Below are positions 17,077 to 25,704 of a stretch of DNA of 64,000 nt, piece after piece (positions within the stretch are counted from its first letter, which is position 1; the number at the start of each line of letters is the position of its first letter). The notes under the pieces are model-generated. The model was not told where the DNA came from. It ran no database searches and was given only the letters and a program-made list of their open reading frames with translations. Source of the stretch: Paenirhodobacter enshiensis (GTDB lineage Bacteria > Pseudomonadota > Alphaproteobacteria > Rhodobacterales > Rhodobacteraceae); assembly GCF_000740785.1 (NCBI RefSeq), contig NZ_JFZB01000009.1:1-64000 (forward strand), in the 5' to 3' direction. A program made the position numbers and the translations under genes.

Positions 17077-18471
17077 TCACTCCGACGGGCCGACCATGTC
17101 CTCGGGGCGCACGATGCGGTCGAAGGTTTCCTCGTCGACGAAGCCGAGACGGACGGCCTCTTCGCGCAGGGTGGTGCCGTTGTGATGCGCGGTCTTCGCG
17201 ACCTTGGTCGCGTTGTCGTAGCCGATGGTCGGGGCCAGCGCCGTCACCAGCATCAGCGATTCCTTCATCAGCTTCTCGATGCGCGGCTTGTTGGCCTCGA
17301 TGCCGACGACCATATGATCGGTGAACGAACCCGCCGCATCGCCCAGGAGCTGCATCGACTGCAGCACGTTGTAGCTCATCATCGGGTTGTAGACGTTCAG
17401 CTCGAAATGGCCCTGCGAGCCGGCGAAGCCGACGGCCGCATCGTTGCCCATGACATGGGCGCAGACCATGGTCATCGCCTCGGCCTGGGTCGGGTTGACC
17501 TTGCCCGGCATGATCGACGACCCCGGCTCGTTCTCCGGCAGGATCAGCTCTCCGAGACCCGAGCGCGGACCCGAGCCGAGCAGGCGGATGTCGTTGGCGA
17601 TCTTGAAGCAGGCGGCGGCGACCGTCTTCAGCGCGCCCGAGAACATCACCATCGCGTCATGGGCGGCGAGCGCCTCGAACTTGTTCGGCGCGGTGACGAA
17701 GGGCAGGCCGGTGATCTCGGCGATCTTCGCCGCGATCTGGACGTCCCAGCCCTTCTTGGTGTTCAGCCCGGTGCCGACGGCGGTGCCGCCCTGAGCGAGC
17801 TCGTAGATGTCGTGGAGCGTCGACTCGACGCGGGCGATGCCCTTGTCGACCTGGGTCGCGTAGCCCGAGAATTCCTGACCGAGGGTCAGCGGCGTCGCGT
17901 CCTGCGTATGGGTGCGGCCGATCTTGATGATGTCCTTGAATTCCTCGGACTTCGCCCACAGCGCCTTCGACAGCTTCTGCAGACCCGGGATCAGCACGTC
18001 ACGCGCCTGCATGGCGATCGCCACATGCATCGCGGTCGGGAAGGTGTCGTTCGACGACTGGCCCATGTTGACGTGGTCGTTCGGGTGGATCGGCTTCTTC
18101 GAGCCCATCACGCCGCCCAGCATCTCGATGGCGCGGTTCGAGATCACCTCGTTCGCGTTCATGTTCGACTGGGTGCCCGAGCCGGTCTGCCAGACCACCA
18201 GCGGGAAGTTGTCGTCGAACTTGCCGTCGATCACTTCCTGCGCCGCGGCGATGACCGCATCGGCCCATTCGTCCTTCATCCGGCCCTGGTCCTTGTTGAC
18301 CTCGGCGGCGGCGCGCTTGATCACGCCGAGCGCACGGATGATCGGGACGGGCTGCTTTTCCCAGCCGATCGGGAAGTTGATGATCGAGCGCTGCGTCTGC
18401 GCGCCCCAATACTTGTCGGCGGGAACTTCGAGCGGACCGAAGCTGTCGGTCTCGGTGCGGGTCGCGGTCAT
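17077..18471 (-). CDS. fumC: Fumarate hydratase class II
   Basis: A 464-residue cytosolic, iron-independent fumarase of the TCA cycle (fumarate to L-malate). Motifs in order are [20 protein letters not shown] at the N-terminus, [27 protein letters not shown], the general-acid region [10 protein letters not shown], and the superfamily signature [11 protein letters not shown]. The ATG at 18471 is chosen because GGAGG lies six bases upstream. An in-frame ATG at 18483 would include that GGAGG inside the coding region and is less likely. Length is standard. The downstream small genes DUF4169 and RHH are conserved neighbours. Confidence 0.97.
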   Translation of the reverse strand: MTATRTETDSFGPLEVPADKYWGAQTQRSIINFPIGWEKQPVPIIRALGVIKRAAAEVNKDQGRMKDEWADAVIAAAQEVIDGKFDDNFPLVVWQTGSGTQSNMNANEVISNRAIEMLGGVMGSKKPIHPNDHVNMGQSSNDTFPTAMHVAIAMQARDVLIPGLQKLSKALWAKSEEFKDIIKIGRTHTQDATPLTLGQEFSGYATQVDKGIARVESTLHDIYELAQGGTAVGTGLNTKKGWDVQIAAKIAEITGLPFVTAPNKFEALAAHDAMVMFSGALKTVAAACFKIANDIRLLGSGPRSGLGELILPENEPGSSIMPGKVNPTQAEAMTMVCAHVMGNDAAVGFAGSQGHFELNVYNPMMSYNVLQSMQLLGDAAGSFTDHMVVGIEANKPRIEKLMKESLMLVTALAPTIGYDNATKVAKTAHHNGTTLREEAVRLGFVDEETFDRIVRPEDMVGPSE

Positions 18472-18785
18472 CAGGGCCTCCATGAAAACCGGGTTGCAAA
18501 GCTGCAAGGTTCTTACGGCGGCGGCGACCGCAATGCAATCTGTCTGCAGCAAGATGTATGCGGCGGTATGCCGGAAATCGCCGAAAGTCATGGTCAGAAA
18601 ACAGGAATTTCAGCCGTCGGTTTGATCCGCGACAAGACCGGCCGGTCAGTTATGCTTTGGCGTTTCGGGGCGTCCGGTCGGTTCGGGGCCGTTCGTTCGG
18701 GGCTTCTCCCCGTGAACGGGGCCGACGGCGGAGATGACCACAAGGCACCGGGCTTGTCCGGCTTCGGTCGAGAATTGAGACGACA
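18472..18785. other. Intergenic region between fumC and DoxX with a large hairpin
   Basis: A 314-base divergent intergenic region. Bases 18678-18726 can fold into a compound hairpin: outer GTCGG/CCGAC, then CCGTTC/GAACGG, then inner CGGGG/CCCCG around a short loop. No gene, tRNA or known riboswitch is visible. It must hold the promoters of fumC (-) and doxX (+). Confidence 0.5.
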
Positions 18786-19358
18786 ATGGACGAAATGACC
18801 TCCAGCCCGCGCGAGCGGCTGATTCTGCCCTTCATGGCGCCCTTCTATCACAAGCTCGCGCAGCCCTATGGCCGGGCGGTGTTCCGCATCGTCATCGGCG
18901 GCTATCTGGCGCTCGAGGGCTGGTCGAAGATTCTGGCGCCGATGTCCTCGATTCCCTTCGCCGAGATGATGGGCTTCTACCCGGGCTGGCTGTTCTCGCC
19001 GCTGCTGTCGGCGGTGCAGTTCTTCGGCGGTCTGGCCATCGCTCTCGGAGTGCTGACGCGGCCGGTGGCGCTGGCGAATGCCTTCGTTCTCGTGGTGACG
19101 CTGATCTATCACTATACCCACCCCTACGGTCAGGCGTTTCTCACGCCCGAGGGGATCGCGTTCCTCAAGGCCAATGCGCAATACCTGACCGAAGCGGGAC
19201 AGAAGCGGCTGTTGTCGGATGGCGGGGCGGTGTTCCTCGGTCTGGTGCAGGGCAAGGCTGAACTCGGCTCGATCTTCTGGGCGGCGGGGGCCGCGATCAT
19301 CGCGGCGTTCGGCGGCGGCAAGGTGTCGCTCGACCGGCTGATCGGCAAGGAGTTCTGA
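18786..19358 (+). CDS. DoxX family membrane protein
   Basis: A 190-residue membrane protein with four hydrophobic helices. GRAVFRIVIGGYLALEGWSK (residues about 28-47) and the segment FFGGLAIALGVLTRPVALAN are typical of the DoxX superfamily, whose members are small quinone- or redox-associated membrane proteins of mostly unknown function. An insert of about 45 residues (HPYGQAFLTPEG to GAVFLGLVQGKAE) separates helices three and four and makes it longer than the usual 130-150. It is one of three DoxX-type proteins in the window. It stands alone, divergent from fumC. Confidence 0.8.
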   Translation: MDEMTSSPRERLILPFMAPFYHKLAQPYGRAVFRIVIGGYLALEGWSKILAPMSSIPFAEMMGFYPGWLFSPLLSAVQFFGGLAIALGVLTRPVALANAFVLVVTLIYHYTHPYGQAFLTPEGIAFLKANAQYLTEAGQKRLLSDGGAVFLGLVQGKAELGSIFWAAGAAIIAAFGGGKVSLDRLIGKEF

Positions 19359-19414
19359 AAGAACGGGCGTTCCGAAACCGGGGACGCCGGGCATGAATAC
19401 CGGTGCATTCCGAC

Positions 19415-19446
19415 AAAAAACGCCCCGCTGTCGCGGGGCGTTTCGT
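19415..19446. terminator. Bidirectional terminator between DoxX and sspB
   Basis: AAACGCCCCGC (19418-19428) pairs with GCGGGGCGTTT (19433-19443) around TGTC. Six A residues on the left supply a T run for minus-strand transcripts from sspB, and three T residues serve the plus strand. Confidence 0.88.
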
Positions 19447-19524
19447 GTGGTCTGGGGAAGGGCCTATGCCCGCCTCGTTTCGGTTCAAGGCTGCCGTGGG
19501 CGTCGCGTCGGGGCGGGGATCGCC

Positions 19525-19998
19525 TCAGGGCTTGCGCCACTTGTCGAGACTGACCACCTCTGCCTCGCCGCGGGGTTTCTCGGGCTCGGGCGGGGTGTCG
19601 TCGGGGCCATCTTCGTCCTCGTCTTCCTCTTCGTCCTCATCCGAGTCCTGAGTCTCGAACCGCAGGCCGAATTCCACCGACGGATCGACGAAGGTCTGCA
19701 CCGCGTCGAAGGGGATATAGAGAGGCTCCGGCGAATTGCCGAAGTTCAGCGTGATCGAGAATCCCTTGTCCGTCACCTCGAGATTCTCGAACCAGTTCTG
19801 AATGACGATGGTCATTTCCTCGGGGTAGCGGGCATGCAGCCAGTCGGCGATCTGCACATCCGGGTTCTGCGTGTCGAAGGTGATGAAGAAATGATGCGCA
19901 CCGGGCAGACCGTTGCGCGACACATCGGTCAGCACGGTCTGGATCAGGCCGCGCATCGCGCGATGCATGAGGTTGCCGTAGTCGATGCTGTCGGTCAT
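19525..19998 (-). CDS. sspB: ClpXP adaptor protein SspB (alphaproteobacterial type)
   Basis: 157 residues. SspB binds the ssrA degradation tag and ClpX, delivering tagged proteins to ClpXP. The N-terminal substrate-binding fold covers about residues 1-112, with IDYGNLMHRAMRGLI, FFITFDTQNPDVQIADWL, and FGNSPEPLYIPFDAVQTFVDP. A long acidic linker of Asp and Glu (about residues 117-132) leads to the conserved C-terminal ClpX-docking peptide VVSLDKWRKP. It is back to back with the ssrA gene that makes the tag, 120 bases away, an apt functional pair. Confidence 0.93.
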   Translation of the reverse strand: MTDSIDYGNLMHRAMRGLIQTVLTDVSRNGLPGAHHFFITFDTQNPDVQIADWLHARYPEEMTIVIQNWFENLEVTDKGFSITLNFGNSPEPLYIPFDAVQTFVDPSVEFGLRFETQDSDEDEEEDEDEDGPDDTPPEPEKPRGEAEVVSLDKWRKP

Positions 19999-20117
19999 AG
20001 GGCGTCTCCCGTCTTTCGGCCAGCATAGGAGATTTGACGCGCAAGGGAAGGGGGCGCGGCGGTTGCCCGGGCGCTGATTTCCGCCCCCTTGAACTTCCCC
20101 GCGCCGCCCACTACCTT

Positions 20118-20440
20118 GGCTGTGTCAGCGCAAGCTGACTACGCTCGTAGACCGACCATTGACTACCTTTGCAGGACGGGGGTGCGATACCCCCCGCCTC
20201 CACCAATCAACGGATCATTGCCGTGGCTTGGGGGCGAAACAGGATCGACTGGGGGGGAAAGGTGACTCGTGCGGGCCGGTGAGCTACCACCGTTATCGGT
20301 GCAAGCATGATAGTTGCCAATGACAACCGTGCTCCGGTGGCTCTGGCTGCGTAAGCAGTTCGAGTACCGAAAACTAAGTCCTGTCCTCTAGCCAGGCCAG
20401 GCGGGGTTCGCAGGTACCTGGCAACAGAAACCTGCACTTA
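20118..20440 (+). ncRNA. ssrA: tmRNA, circularly permuted two-piece form
   Basis: The acceptor piece ends in CGCCTCC-A-CCA at 20205. About 24 intervening bases follow, and the coding piece begins at 20230 with GGGGGCGAAACAGGATCGAC. GGGGGCG (20230-20236) pairs with CGCCTCC and keeps the G3-U wobble that alanyl-tRNA synthetase reads. AAAGGT (20258-20263) can pair with ACCTTT (20165-20170), joining the two pieces. The tag frame ends ANDNRAPVALAA, then TAA at 20352-20354; the resume codon is not certain. The order acceptor-then-coding is the permuted arrangement of alphaproteobacteria. The 5' end (near 20118) and 3' end (near 20440) are estimates. Confidence 0.92.
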
Positions 20441-20568
20441 ACTTCCCCTTGCAAATCATTGGTATCCAGACGGTTTTTCGAATCCTTTCTCTGGACATGA
20501 TGTCATGTGCCGACCGCCGCTCTTTCCCGCCGCTCTGCATGGCGCTATGTCTTGGAAAGAGGTGTCCG

Positions 20569-21405
20569 ATGCAGCAGATCCGATATTTCACCGCCGATGA
20601 CGGCGCCCGCATCGCCTGGAGCGAGCAGGGCGCGGGCATTCCGGTTCTGGCGCTCGCCGGGCTGACCCGCACCGGGGCCGATTTCGACTATCTCGCGCCC
20701 TGGCTCACGGGCGTGCGGCTGATCCGCATGGATTGCCGCGGACGGGGTGAGAGTGCTTTCACCGGCGCCGAGACCTATACCGCCGGGCGCGAGGGGCGCG
20801 ATGCGCTGAACCTGCTCGATCATCTCGGAATCGAACGGGCGGCAGTGATCGGAACCTCGCGCGGGGGCATGATCGGAATGCACCTGGCCGAGGTCGCGCA
20901 TGAGCGCCTCAGGGGGCTGTGCCTCGTCGACATCGGGCCGGAGCTGGCGCCGGGGGGCCTTCGCCGGATCTTCGATTACCTCGGCCACAATCCGGCGGCG
21001 AAAACCTTCGAGGACATGGCCGCCCGGCTGCCGCGTGCGATGCGCGGCTTCGACAATGTGCCGCCTGAACGCTGGTTTGCCGAGGTCACGCGCCAGTATG
21101 TCGAGCGCGACGGCCGGTTGCGCTTCACCTACGATCCGGCGCTGCGCGAGGCCTTCCTCGGCCAGTTCCGTCGCGATCCGGTGCCGACGGGCTGGTCGGG
21201 GTTCGATGCCGCGCAGGGGCTGCCGCTCGCGCTGATCCGCGGCGCGAATTCGGACCTTCTGTCGCCCGCGACCGCGGCCGAGATGCGCCGCCGCCGCCCC
21301 GACATGATCTTCGCCGAGGTCCCCGACCGCGCCCATGTGCCGTTCCTCGACGAGCCCGAAGCGCTCGCGGGGGTCAGGGCCTGGCTCGATCTGCTGCGCC
21401 GCTGA
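20569..21405 (+). CDS. Alpha/beta-hydrolase fold protein
   Basis: A 278-residue alpha/beta hydrolase. MDCRGRGESAF follows strand four, GTSRGG is the nucleophile elbow (Ser near residue 102), LIRGANSDLL carries the acid, and DRAHVPFLDEPEAL the catalytic His. The substrate is unknown; esterases and lactonases share this plan. GAAAGAGG precedes the ATG at 20569, while a longer reading begins inside the tmRNA region. It is transcribed away from ssrA, and its last 32 bases overlap the 3' end of the convergent LysR gene. Confidence 0.85.
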   Translation: MQQIRYFTADDGARIAWSEQGAGIPVLALAGLTRTGADFDYLAPWLTGVRLIRMDCRGRGESAFTGAETYTAGREGRDALNLLDHLGIERAAVIGTSRGGMIGMHLAEVAHERLRGLCLVDIGPELAPGGLRRIFDYLGHNPAAKTFEDMAARLPRAMRGFDNVPPERWFAEVTRQYVERDGRLRFTYDPALREAFLGQFRRDPVPTGWSGFDAAQGLPLALIRGANSDLLSPATAAEMRRRRPDMIFAEVPDRAHVPFLDEPEALAGVRAWLDLLRR

Positions 21406-22324
21406 GCGGGGCCGAGGCCTGCGCCCTCAGCCCGCCGACTGCCGGGCCCAGTTCCTGCACCGCGAAGTCGATCAGTGCGCGAACCTTGTGCGGCAGCGCC
21501 CGGCCGCCGAGATAAACCACGCTCAGCGGCGCGCTCACCCCCTCGTAATCGTCGAGCAGCGTCACCAGCCGGCCCTGCGCCAGCGCTTCGGCCAGCACGA
21601 AATCCGGGCAATAGGCCACGCCCAGCCCGGCCGCCGCCAGATCGCAGGTGACCTGCGCGCTGTTCACCATGAACCGGCCCTGCACGCGGGCCGCGATCTC
21701 GGTGCCGTCGCGGCGGAACAGCCAGCGAAACGGCGCGCGCCGATTGGTGTCGACGATGCAGACATGCCCGGCCAGATCCTCGGGCGTCTCCGGGCGCCCA
21801 TGCTCGGCCAGATAGGCCGGCGAGGCCACGACCCGCGCGCCGATCTCGCCGATCCGGCGCATCTTCAGCGATTGCTGCCCCGGTGCTCCGATGCGGAAGG
21901 CGAGGTCGATCCCCCCCGCCGCCAGATCGACATAGCTGTCGTCGAGCCGCAGGTCGATCGACAACCCCGGATGCAGCGCCGCGAAACGCGCCAGCATGTC
22001 CTTCACATGCAGCGTCCCGAACGTCACCGGCGCCGAGATCCGCAAGATCCCGGTCAGCCCGCGCGCGCCTGCCCGTGCGCCCGCGAGCATGTCGTCGAAC
22101 GCCTCGATCAGCGCCGGCGCCCGGCTCAGCAGATCTTCGCCCTCGGGCGACAGCCCGACCCGGCGCGTGGTGCGCTGCAACAGCCGCGCCCCGAGCCGCC
22201 CCTCCAGCTCCGCCACGTATTTCGACACCAGCCGGTTCGAGATCCCCAGCCGCTCCGCCGCCGCGGTGAACGATCCGGTCTGCGCCGTGGCGACGAAGGC
22301 CCGAAGTCCGTCAACGATGTCCAT
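21374..22324 (-). CDS. LysR-family transcriptional regulator
   Basis: A 316-residue LTTR. The N-terminal winged helix-turn-helix is at residues about 1-60 (GLRAFVATAQTGSFTAAAER, LGISNRLVSKYVAELE), followed by the co-inducer domain from about residue 90 (LTGILRISAPVTFG). It is divergent from a DoxX gene and a LigB-type dioxygenase gene, a common trio in proteobacteria, so it probably controls those two. Two TTC-N3-GAA boxes lie just upstream of its start. The last 32 bases overlap the convergent hydrolase gene. Confidence 0.93.
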   Translation of the reverse strand: MDIVDGLRAFVATAQTGSFTAAAERLGISNRLVSKYVAELEGRLGARLLQRTTRRVGLSPEGEDLLSRAPALIEAFDDMLAGARAGARGLTGILRISAPVTFGTLHVKDMLARFAALHPGLSIDLRLDDSYVDLAAGGIDLAFRIGAPGQQSLKMRRIGEIGARVVASPAYLAEHGRPETPEDLAGHVCIVDTNRRAPFRWLFRRDGTEIAARVQGRFMVNSAQVTCDLAAAGLGVAYCPDFVLAEALAQGRLVTLLDDYEGVSAPLSVVYLGGRALPHKVRALIDFAVQELGPAVGGLRAQASAPLSGAADRARP

Positions 22325-22343
22325 CCCGCCCTCATTGGGAACA

Positions 22344-22363
22344 TTTCATGGAAATTCATTGAA
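22344..22363. promoter_or_regulatory. Candidate LysR-type operator
   Basis: TTTC-ATG-GAAA (22344-22354) is followed at once by TTC-ATT-GAA (22355-22363). The pair of short palindromes lies 20-40 bases upstream of the LysR start and about 100 bases upstream of doxX, where an autoregulatory site is expected. Confidence 0.5.
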
Positions 22364-22465
22364 CAGTTTCGCCATTTTGTTCCGTGTCTACAAGGCCGAT
22401 ATTGCATCTCGCAAATACAGATTTCCCGCGCCGCTTTCGCGCCGGATCCAACCAGGATGAGAACC

Positions 22466-22873
22466 ATGATCGACACCAAACTTGCGCCTTACGGCGTTCT
22501 GCTGCTGCGCGTCCTGACGGGCGTGCTGTTCATCGTGCACGGGCTGACCAAGCTGTTCGTGTTCACCCCCGCCGGGACCGCGGCCTATTTCGCCTCGCTC
22601 GGCCTGCCGGGCTTCGTCGGTTATCTGGTGATGGCGTTCGAGCTGATCGGTGGCGTCGCGCTGATCGTCGGCGTCTACGCCCGCCCGCTCGCCGCTCTGT
22701 TCGGCCTCGAGATGCTGGGCGCCGCGCTGCTCGGCCACGTGCAGAACGGCTTCAGCTTCGCCGCGCCGAACGGCGGCGGCTGGGAATACCCGGTGTTCTG
22801 GGCCATCGTGATGTTCGCGATCGCTCTGCTCGGCGACGGCGCGAAGGCGCTTGTCCCCTCGAAGAAGAACTGA
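22466..22873 (+). CDS. DoxX family protein
   Basis: A 135-residue membrane protein with four helices. LLLRVLTGVLFIVHGLTKLF starts the DoxX fold, FASLGLPGFVGYLVMAFELIGG follows in the second helix pair, and WAIVMFAIALLGDGAKAL ends it. ACCAGGATGAGAACC before the ATG at 22466 supports the start; an in-frame ATG nine bases earlier is possible. It lies 56 bases ahead of the dioxygenase gene and is probably co-transcribed with it under the divergent LysR. DoxX proteins may be quinone-linked redox partners, but the role in this trio is not established. Confidence 0.88.
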   Translation: MIDTKLAPYGVLLLRVLTGVLFIVHGLTKLFVFTPAGTAAYFASLGLPGFVGYLVMAFELIGGVALIVGVYARPLAALFGLEMLGAALLGHVQNGFSFAAPNGGGWEYPVFWAIVMFAIALLGDGAKALVPSKKN

Positions 22874-22929
22874 GACCCTGATCCGGCCCCGCCCTCCCGG
22901 CGGGGCCCCTTGCTCCCGGAGGACCCGAC

Positions 22930-23748
22930 ATGAGCCTGAACCAGTCCATGCAGCAGCTCAAAGACCGGCTGAAGGCCTCCGACCGGATGCCGGTGGTGTT
23001 CCTCGGCCACGGCTCGCCGATGAACGCGATCGAGGACAACAGTTATTCCCGGTCGTGGAAGCGCCTCGGCGAAACCCTGCCGCGCCCGCAGGCGATCCTG
23101 GTGGTTTCGGCGCATTGGATGACCGAGGGGACGACGCTCGTCGACGTCTCGGCGCTGCCGCGCACGATCCACGACTTCTACGGCTTCCCGCCGCAGCTTT
23201 TCGCGCAGCAATACCCGGCTCCCGGCGCCCCCGACATGGCGCGCGAGGTCAAGACTCTCCTCGCCAGCCATCACGTGCAGGGCGACGATACCTGGGGCCT
23301 CGATCACGGCGCCTGGTCGGTGCTGACCTGGCTCTATCCCGGTCATGACGTGCCGGTGTTCCAGCTGTCGATCGACATGCGGGCGAGTTTCGACCATCAC
23401 GTGCAGATCGGCCGCGACCTGGCCGAGCTGCGCAACAAGGGCGTGCTGATCCTCGGCTCGGGCAATGTCGTTCACAACCTGCGCGCCATGCGCTGGGGCG
23501 GTTCGCCCTACGACTGGGCGGTCGAGTTCGACAACTTCTTCGCCGACCGGCTGACCGATCGCGACCTCGCGGCGATCTCTGACCGCAAGGGCATGGGAGA
23601 GTTGTTGCGCATGGCCCAGCCCACGGTCGACCACTACCTGCCGGCACTGACCATCGCGGGGGCGGCCTCGGACAAGGACAAGCTGATCTTCATGAACGAG
23701 TCGATCGACATCGCCTCGGTCTCGATGCGCAGCTTCGTGTTCTGCTGA
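22930..23748 (+). CDS. DODA-type extradiol ring-opening dioxygenase (LigB/YgiD family)
   Basis: A 272-residue LigB-fold enzyme similar to E. coli YgiD, a 4,5-DOPA extradiol dioxygenase. Candidate metal ligands are the His residues in VVFLGHGSPMN (near residue 27) and in WGLDHGAWSVL (near residue 126), with further conserved His in VVSAHWM and GSGNVVHNLR. The physiological substrate is unknown. GGAGGACCC precedes the ATG at 22930. It follows doxX on the same strand and ends at a clear terminator, so the LysR-doxX-dioxygenase module is self-contained. Confidence 0.92.
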   Translation: MSLNQSMQQLKDRLKASDRMPVVFLGHGSPMNAIEDNSYSRSWKRLGETLPRPQAILVVSAHWMTEGTTLVDVSALPRTIHDFYGFPPQLFAQQYPAPGAPDMAREVKTLLASHHVQGDDTWGLDHGAWSVLTWLYPGHDVPVFQLSIDMRASFDHHVQIGRDLAELRNKGVLILGSGNVVHNLRAMRWGGSPYDWAVEFDNFFADRLTDRDLAAISDRKGMGELLRMAQPTVDHYLPALTIAGAASDKDKLIFMNESIDIASVSMRSFVFC

Positions 23749-23757
23749 CAGCCGGGT

Positions 23758-23781
23758 GGGGGAGCGAACGGCTCCCCCTTT
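23758..23781 (+). terminator. Terminator of the doxX-dioxygenase transcript
   Basis: GGGGGAGC (23758-23765) pairs with GCTCCCCC (23771-23778) around GAACG, followed by TTT. It begins nine bases past the dioxygenase stop and runs into the repeat element. Confidence 0.82.
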
Positions 23782-23840
23782 CGGCTTTCCACAAATATCC
23801 CGGGGGGCTGCGGCGCAGCCGCAGCGGGGGCAGAGCCCCC
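23778..23840 (+). repeat. Dispersed intergenic repeat, copy 5
   Basis: It begins with CTTTCGGCTTTCC, has the core AAATATCCCGGGGG, a GGCTGCGGC/GCCGCAGC-type middle hairpin, and ends in the hairpin GGGGGC-AGA-GCCCCC. It lies between two terminators of convergent genes. Confidence 0.88.
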
Positions 23841-23861
23841 TCTGACCCCGGGCACAAGGCA

Positions 23862-23894
23862 AAAGGCCCGCCGGAGATCCCCCGGCGGGCCTTT
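23862..23894 (-). terminator. Terminator of the aminotransferase gene
   Basis: A perfect 13-pair stem (23862-23874 with 23882-23894; core GGCCCGCCGG/CCGGCGGGCC) closes a seven-base loop. On the minus strand it ends in TTTT. It lies 23 bases past the stop at 23917. Confidence 0.92.
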
Positions 23895-23916
23895 CCCGTC
23901 TCTCTCGCCAGGGCGA

Positions 23917-25134
23917 TTACTTCGCCATCTCCGCGCGCAGCGCCTCGCCCAGCCGGCGGATACCCTCGTCGATGGTCTTGTCGTCAAGCAGAGAGAAGTT
24001 CAGCCGGATCGTGTTGCGGTTCGAGCCGTCGGCGAAGAACGCGCCGCCCGGCACGAAGGCGATCTTCTGCGTGCGCAGCGCCTGCGCCAGCAGCTCGGCC
24101 CCGTCCATCCCCTCGGGCAGATGCATCCAGACGAACATCCCGCCCTCGGGCCGGGTCCAGTCGACGCCCTCGGGCATGTGATGCCCGAGCGAGGCGAGCA
24201 TCGCGTTCAGCCGGTGACCATAGACCTCGCGCAGCTTCTCGACATGGCTGTCGAACACCGCCTCGGCCACGCGCGCCACCGCCATCTGGTTCAGCGTCGC
24301 GGTCTGCAGATCGGCCGCCTGCTTCATCAGCACCATCTGCTGGATCACCGGCTTCGCCGCCACCACCCAGCCCACGCGCAGACCCGGCGCCAGCGTCTTC
24401 GAGAACGAACCGCAATAGATCGTCCGGCACGCCTCCATGTCGCCCTTGCGCGCCTGTTCGAGCGCGAGCATCGGCGGATAGGCGGTGCCGCTGTAACGCA
24501 GCGCCTGATACGCACCGTCCTCGATCACCGCGATGTCGAGCGCATCGGCCTTGGCAAGGATCGCCTCGCGTTCGGCGCGATCGAAGGTCAGCCCGGTCGG
24601 GTTGGCGAAATCGGCCGAGAGATAGGCGAATTTCACCCTGCCGCCGCGGCTGGCGGCCTTCTGGGTGATCTCCTCGGCGCTGCGATTGGCGCGCGGGTCG
24701 ATGCGGCCATAGACCGGCTGATAGGCGTTGAACGCGCCGAGCGCCCCGAGATACGTCGGCCAGCCCACCAGCGCGGTGTCCTTGGGATCGAGGAACAGCT
24801 TGCCGAGGTAATCGAGCGCCTGCTGCGAGCCGGCGGTGATGAGCACGTTATCGACCGCGCAGCTCACGCCGAGCGTCGCCATGTAACGCACGATCCATTC
24901 GCGCAGCGGGGTGTAACCCTCGGAGGGCGCGTATTGCAGCGACTGCGCCGCCTCGGTGTCCGAGGTGGCCCAGGCCAGCGCCTCGGCGAATTCTACGCGC
25001 GGAAACAGCGCCGGGTCGGGGATGCCCCCGGCGAAAGAGATGATTTCAGGCTGGTCGAGCAGCTTCAGAAGTTCGCGGATTTCCGAGGCATGCATTCCCT
25101 CGGTGCGCGTCGCGAAAAGTTCGGTAACGGACAT
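23917..25134 (-). CDS. PLP-dependent aminotransferase (2-aminoadipate/MocR-like class I/II)
   Basis: A 405-residue fold-type I aminotransferase close to the LysN/alpha-aminoadipate group. FAGGIPDPALFPRVEFAEAL near the N-terminus and LQYAPSEGYTPLREWI bind substrate and cofactor. NPTGLTFDRAEREAIL follows, and the PLP Lys lies in CGSFSKTLAPGLRVGW. No GntR domain is fused, so it is an enzyme and not a MocR regulator. GGGGAAGAAAG precedes the ATG at 25134; a longer in-frame reading adds an AT-rich promoter segment. The natural amino acid cannot be fixed from sequence. A 14-bp palindrome lies 80 bases upstream. Confidence 0.9.
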   Translation of the reverse strand: MSVTELFATRTEGMHASEIRELLKLLDQPEIISFAGGIPDPALFPRVEFAEALAWATSDTEAAQSLQYAPSEGYTPLREWIVRYMATLGVSCAVDNVLITAGSQQALDYLGKLFLDPKDTALVGWPTYLGALGAFNAYQPVYGRIDPRANRSAEEITQKAASRGGRVKFAYLSADFANPTGLTFDRAEREAILAKADALDIAVIEDGAYQALRYSGTAYPPMLALEQARKGDMEACRTIYCGSFSKTLAPGLRVGWVVAAKPVIQQMVLMKQAADLQTATLNQMAVARVAEAVFDSHVEKLREVYGHRLNAMLASLGHHMPEGVDWTRPEGGMFVWMHLPEGMDGAELLAQALRTQKIAFVPGGAFFADGSNRNTIRLNFSLLDDKTIDEGIRRLGEALRAEMAK

Positions 25135-25184
25135 CTTTCTTCCCCAAATCGGATAGGGCCTGCTGTCGCGCCTTTTTAAGGTAA

Positions 25185-25227
25185 TGTCAATTTGGAATTC
25201 ATCTGCGCAATTTAATTTCATGAAATT
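25185..25227 (-). promoter_or_regulatory. Promoter/operator region of the aminotransferase gene
   Basis: A minus-strand TTGACA (25190-25185) could be the -35 box, although the -10 is poor. Just upstream, AATTTCA-TGAAATT (25214-25227) is a perfect 14-bp palindrome in an AT-rich island, a plausible regulator site. Confidence 0.4.
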
Positions 25228-25343
25228 CGCTTGTCACATTTCCGTTTCCGCATCGGGACAGGGCGGGGCCCATGCGAATCTCGGGCCGCGTGCCGGCCCG
25301 AGATTCCTTGACAGCGGCGCGATTTGTGGCGCATTCCGGGCGG

Positions 25344-25512
25344 GCTTCGGTTCCGGGTGTGCCCGGTGAAAAGGGAATGCGGTGCGGCGCCTCGCCAAGT
25401 CCGCGACTGTCCCCGCAACTGTAAGCGGCGAGCGAGGGCGCAACGGCCACCGGCTGCAACCGGGAAGGCGCGTCCGGGCGATGACCCGCAAGTCAGGAGA
25501 CCTGCCGCAGCC
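25344..25512 (+). promoter_or_regulatory. Cobalamin (B12) riboswitch
   Basis: The conserved blocks occur in order: TGCCCGGTGAAAAGGGAA near 25359-25377, GACTGTCCCCGCAACTGTAA at about 25405-25424, an internal CGGGAAGG segment near 25461, and the B12 box AGTCAGGAGACCTGCC at 25491-25506. It reads toward the BtuC-like permease gene. Adenosylcobalamin binding normally switches such genes off. About 190 bases of leader follow before the first start codon; no other gene is seen there, and it may hold the expression platform. Confidence 0.93.
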
Positions 25513-25704
25513 TCACCCGATCCGGGCCCGTGCGGGGGTGCACGTGCCGGATGTGGCCCGCGCCCGGGGATCTGCGATCCGGCGCGACATCGGCCCGAAC
25601 GGAAGGGGTGACCTCGCCATTGGTGCGCGCGGGTCCGGTTTGCCGTCCGCGGGGACCGGGATGTCACGCAAACGGGGCCGGATGCCGGCCTCATCGGGGG
25701 AAAG

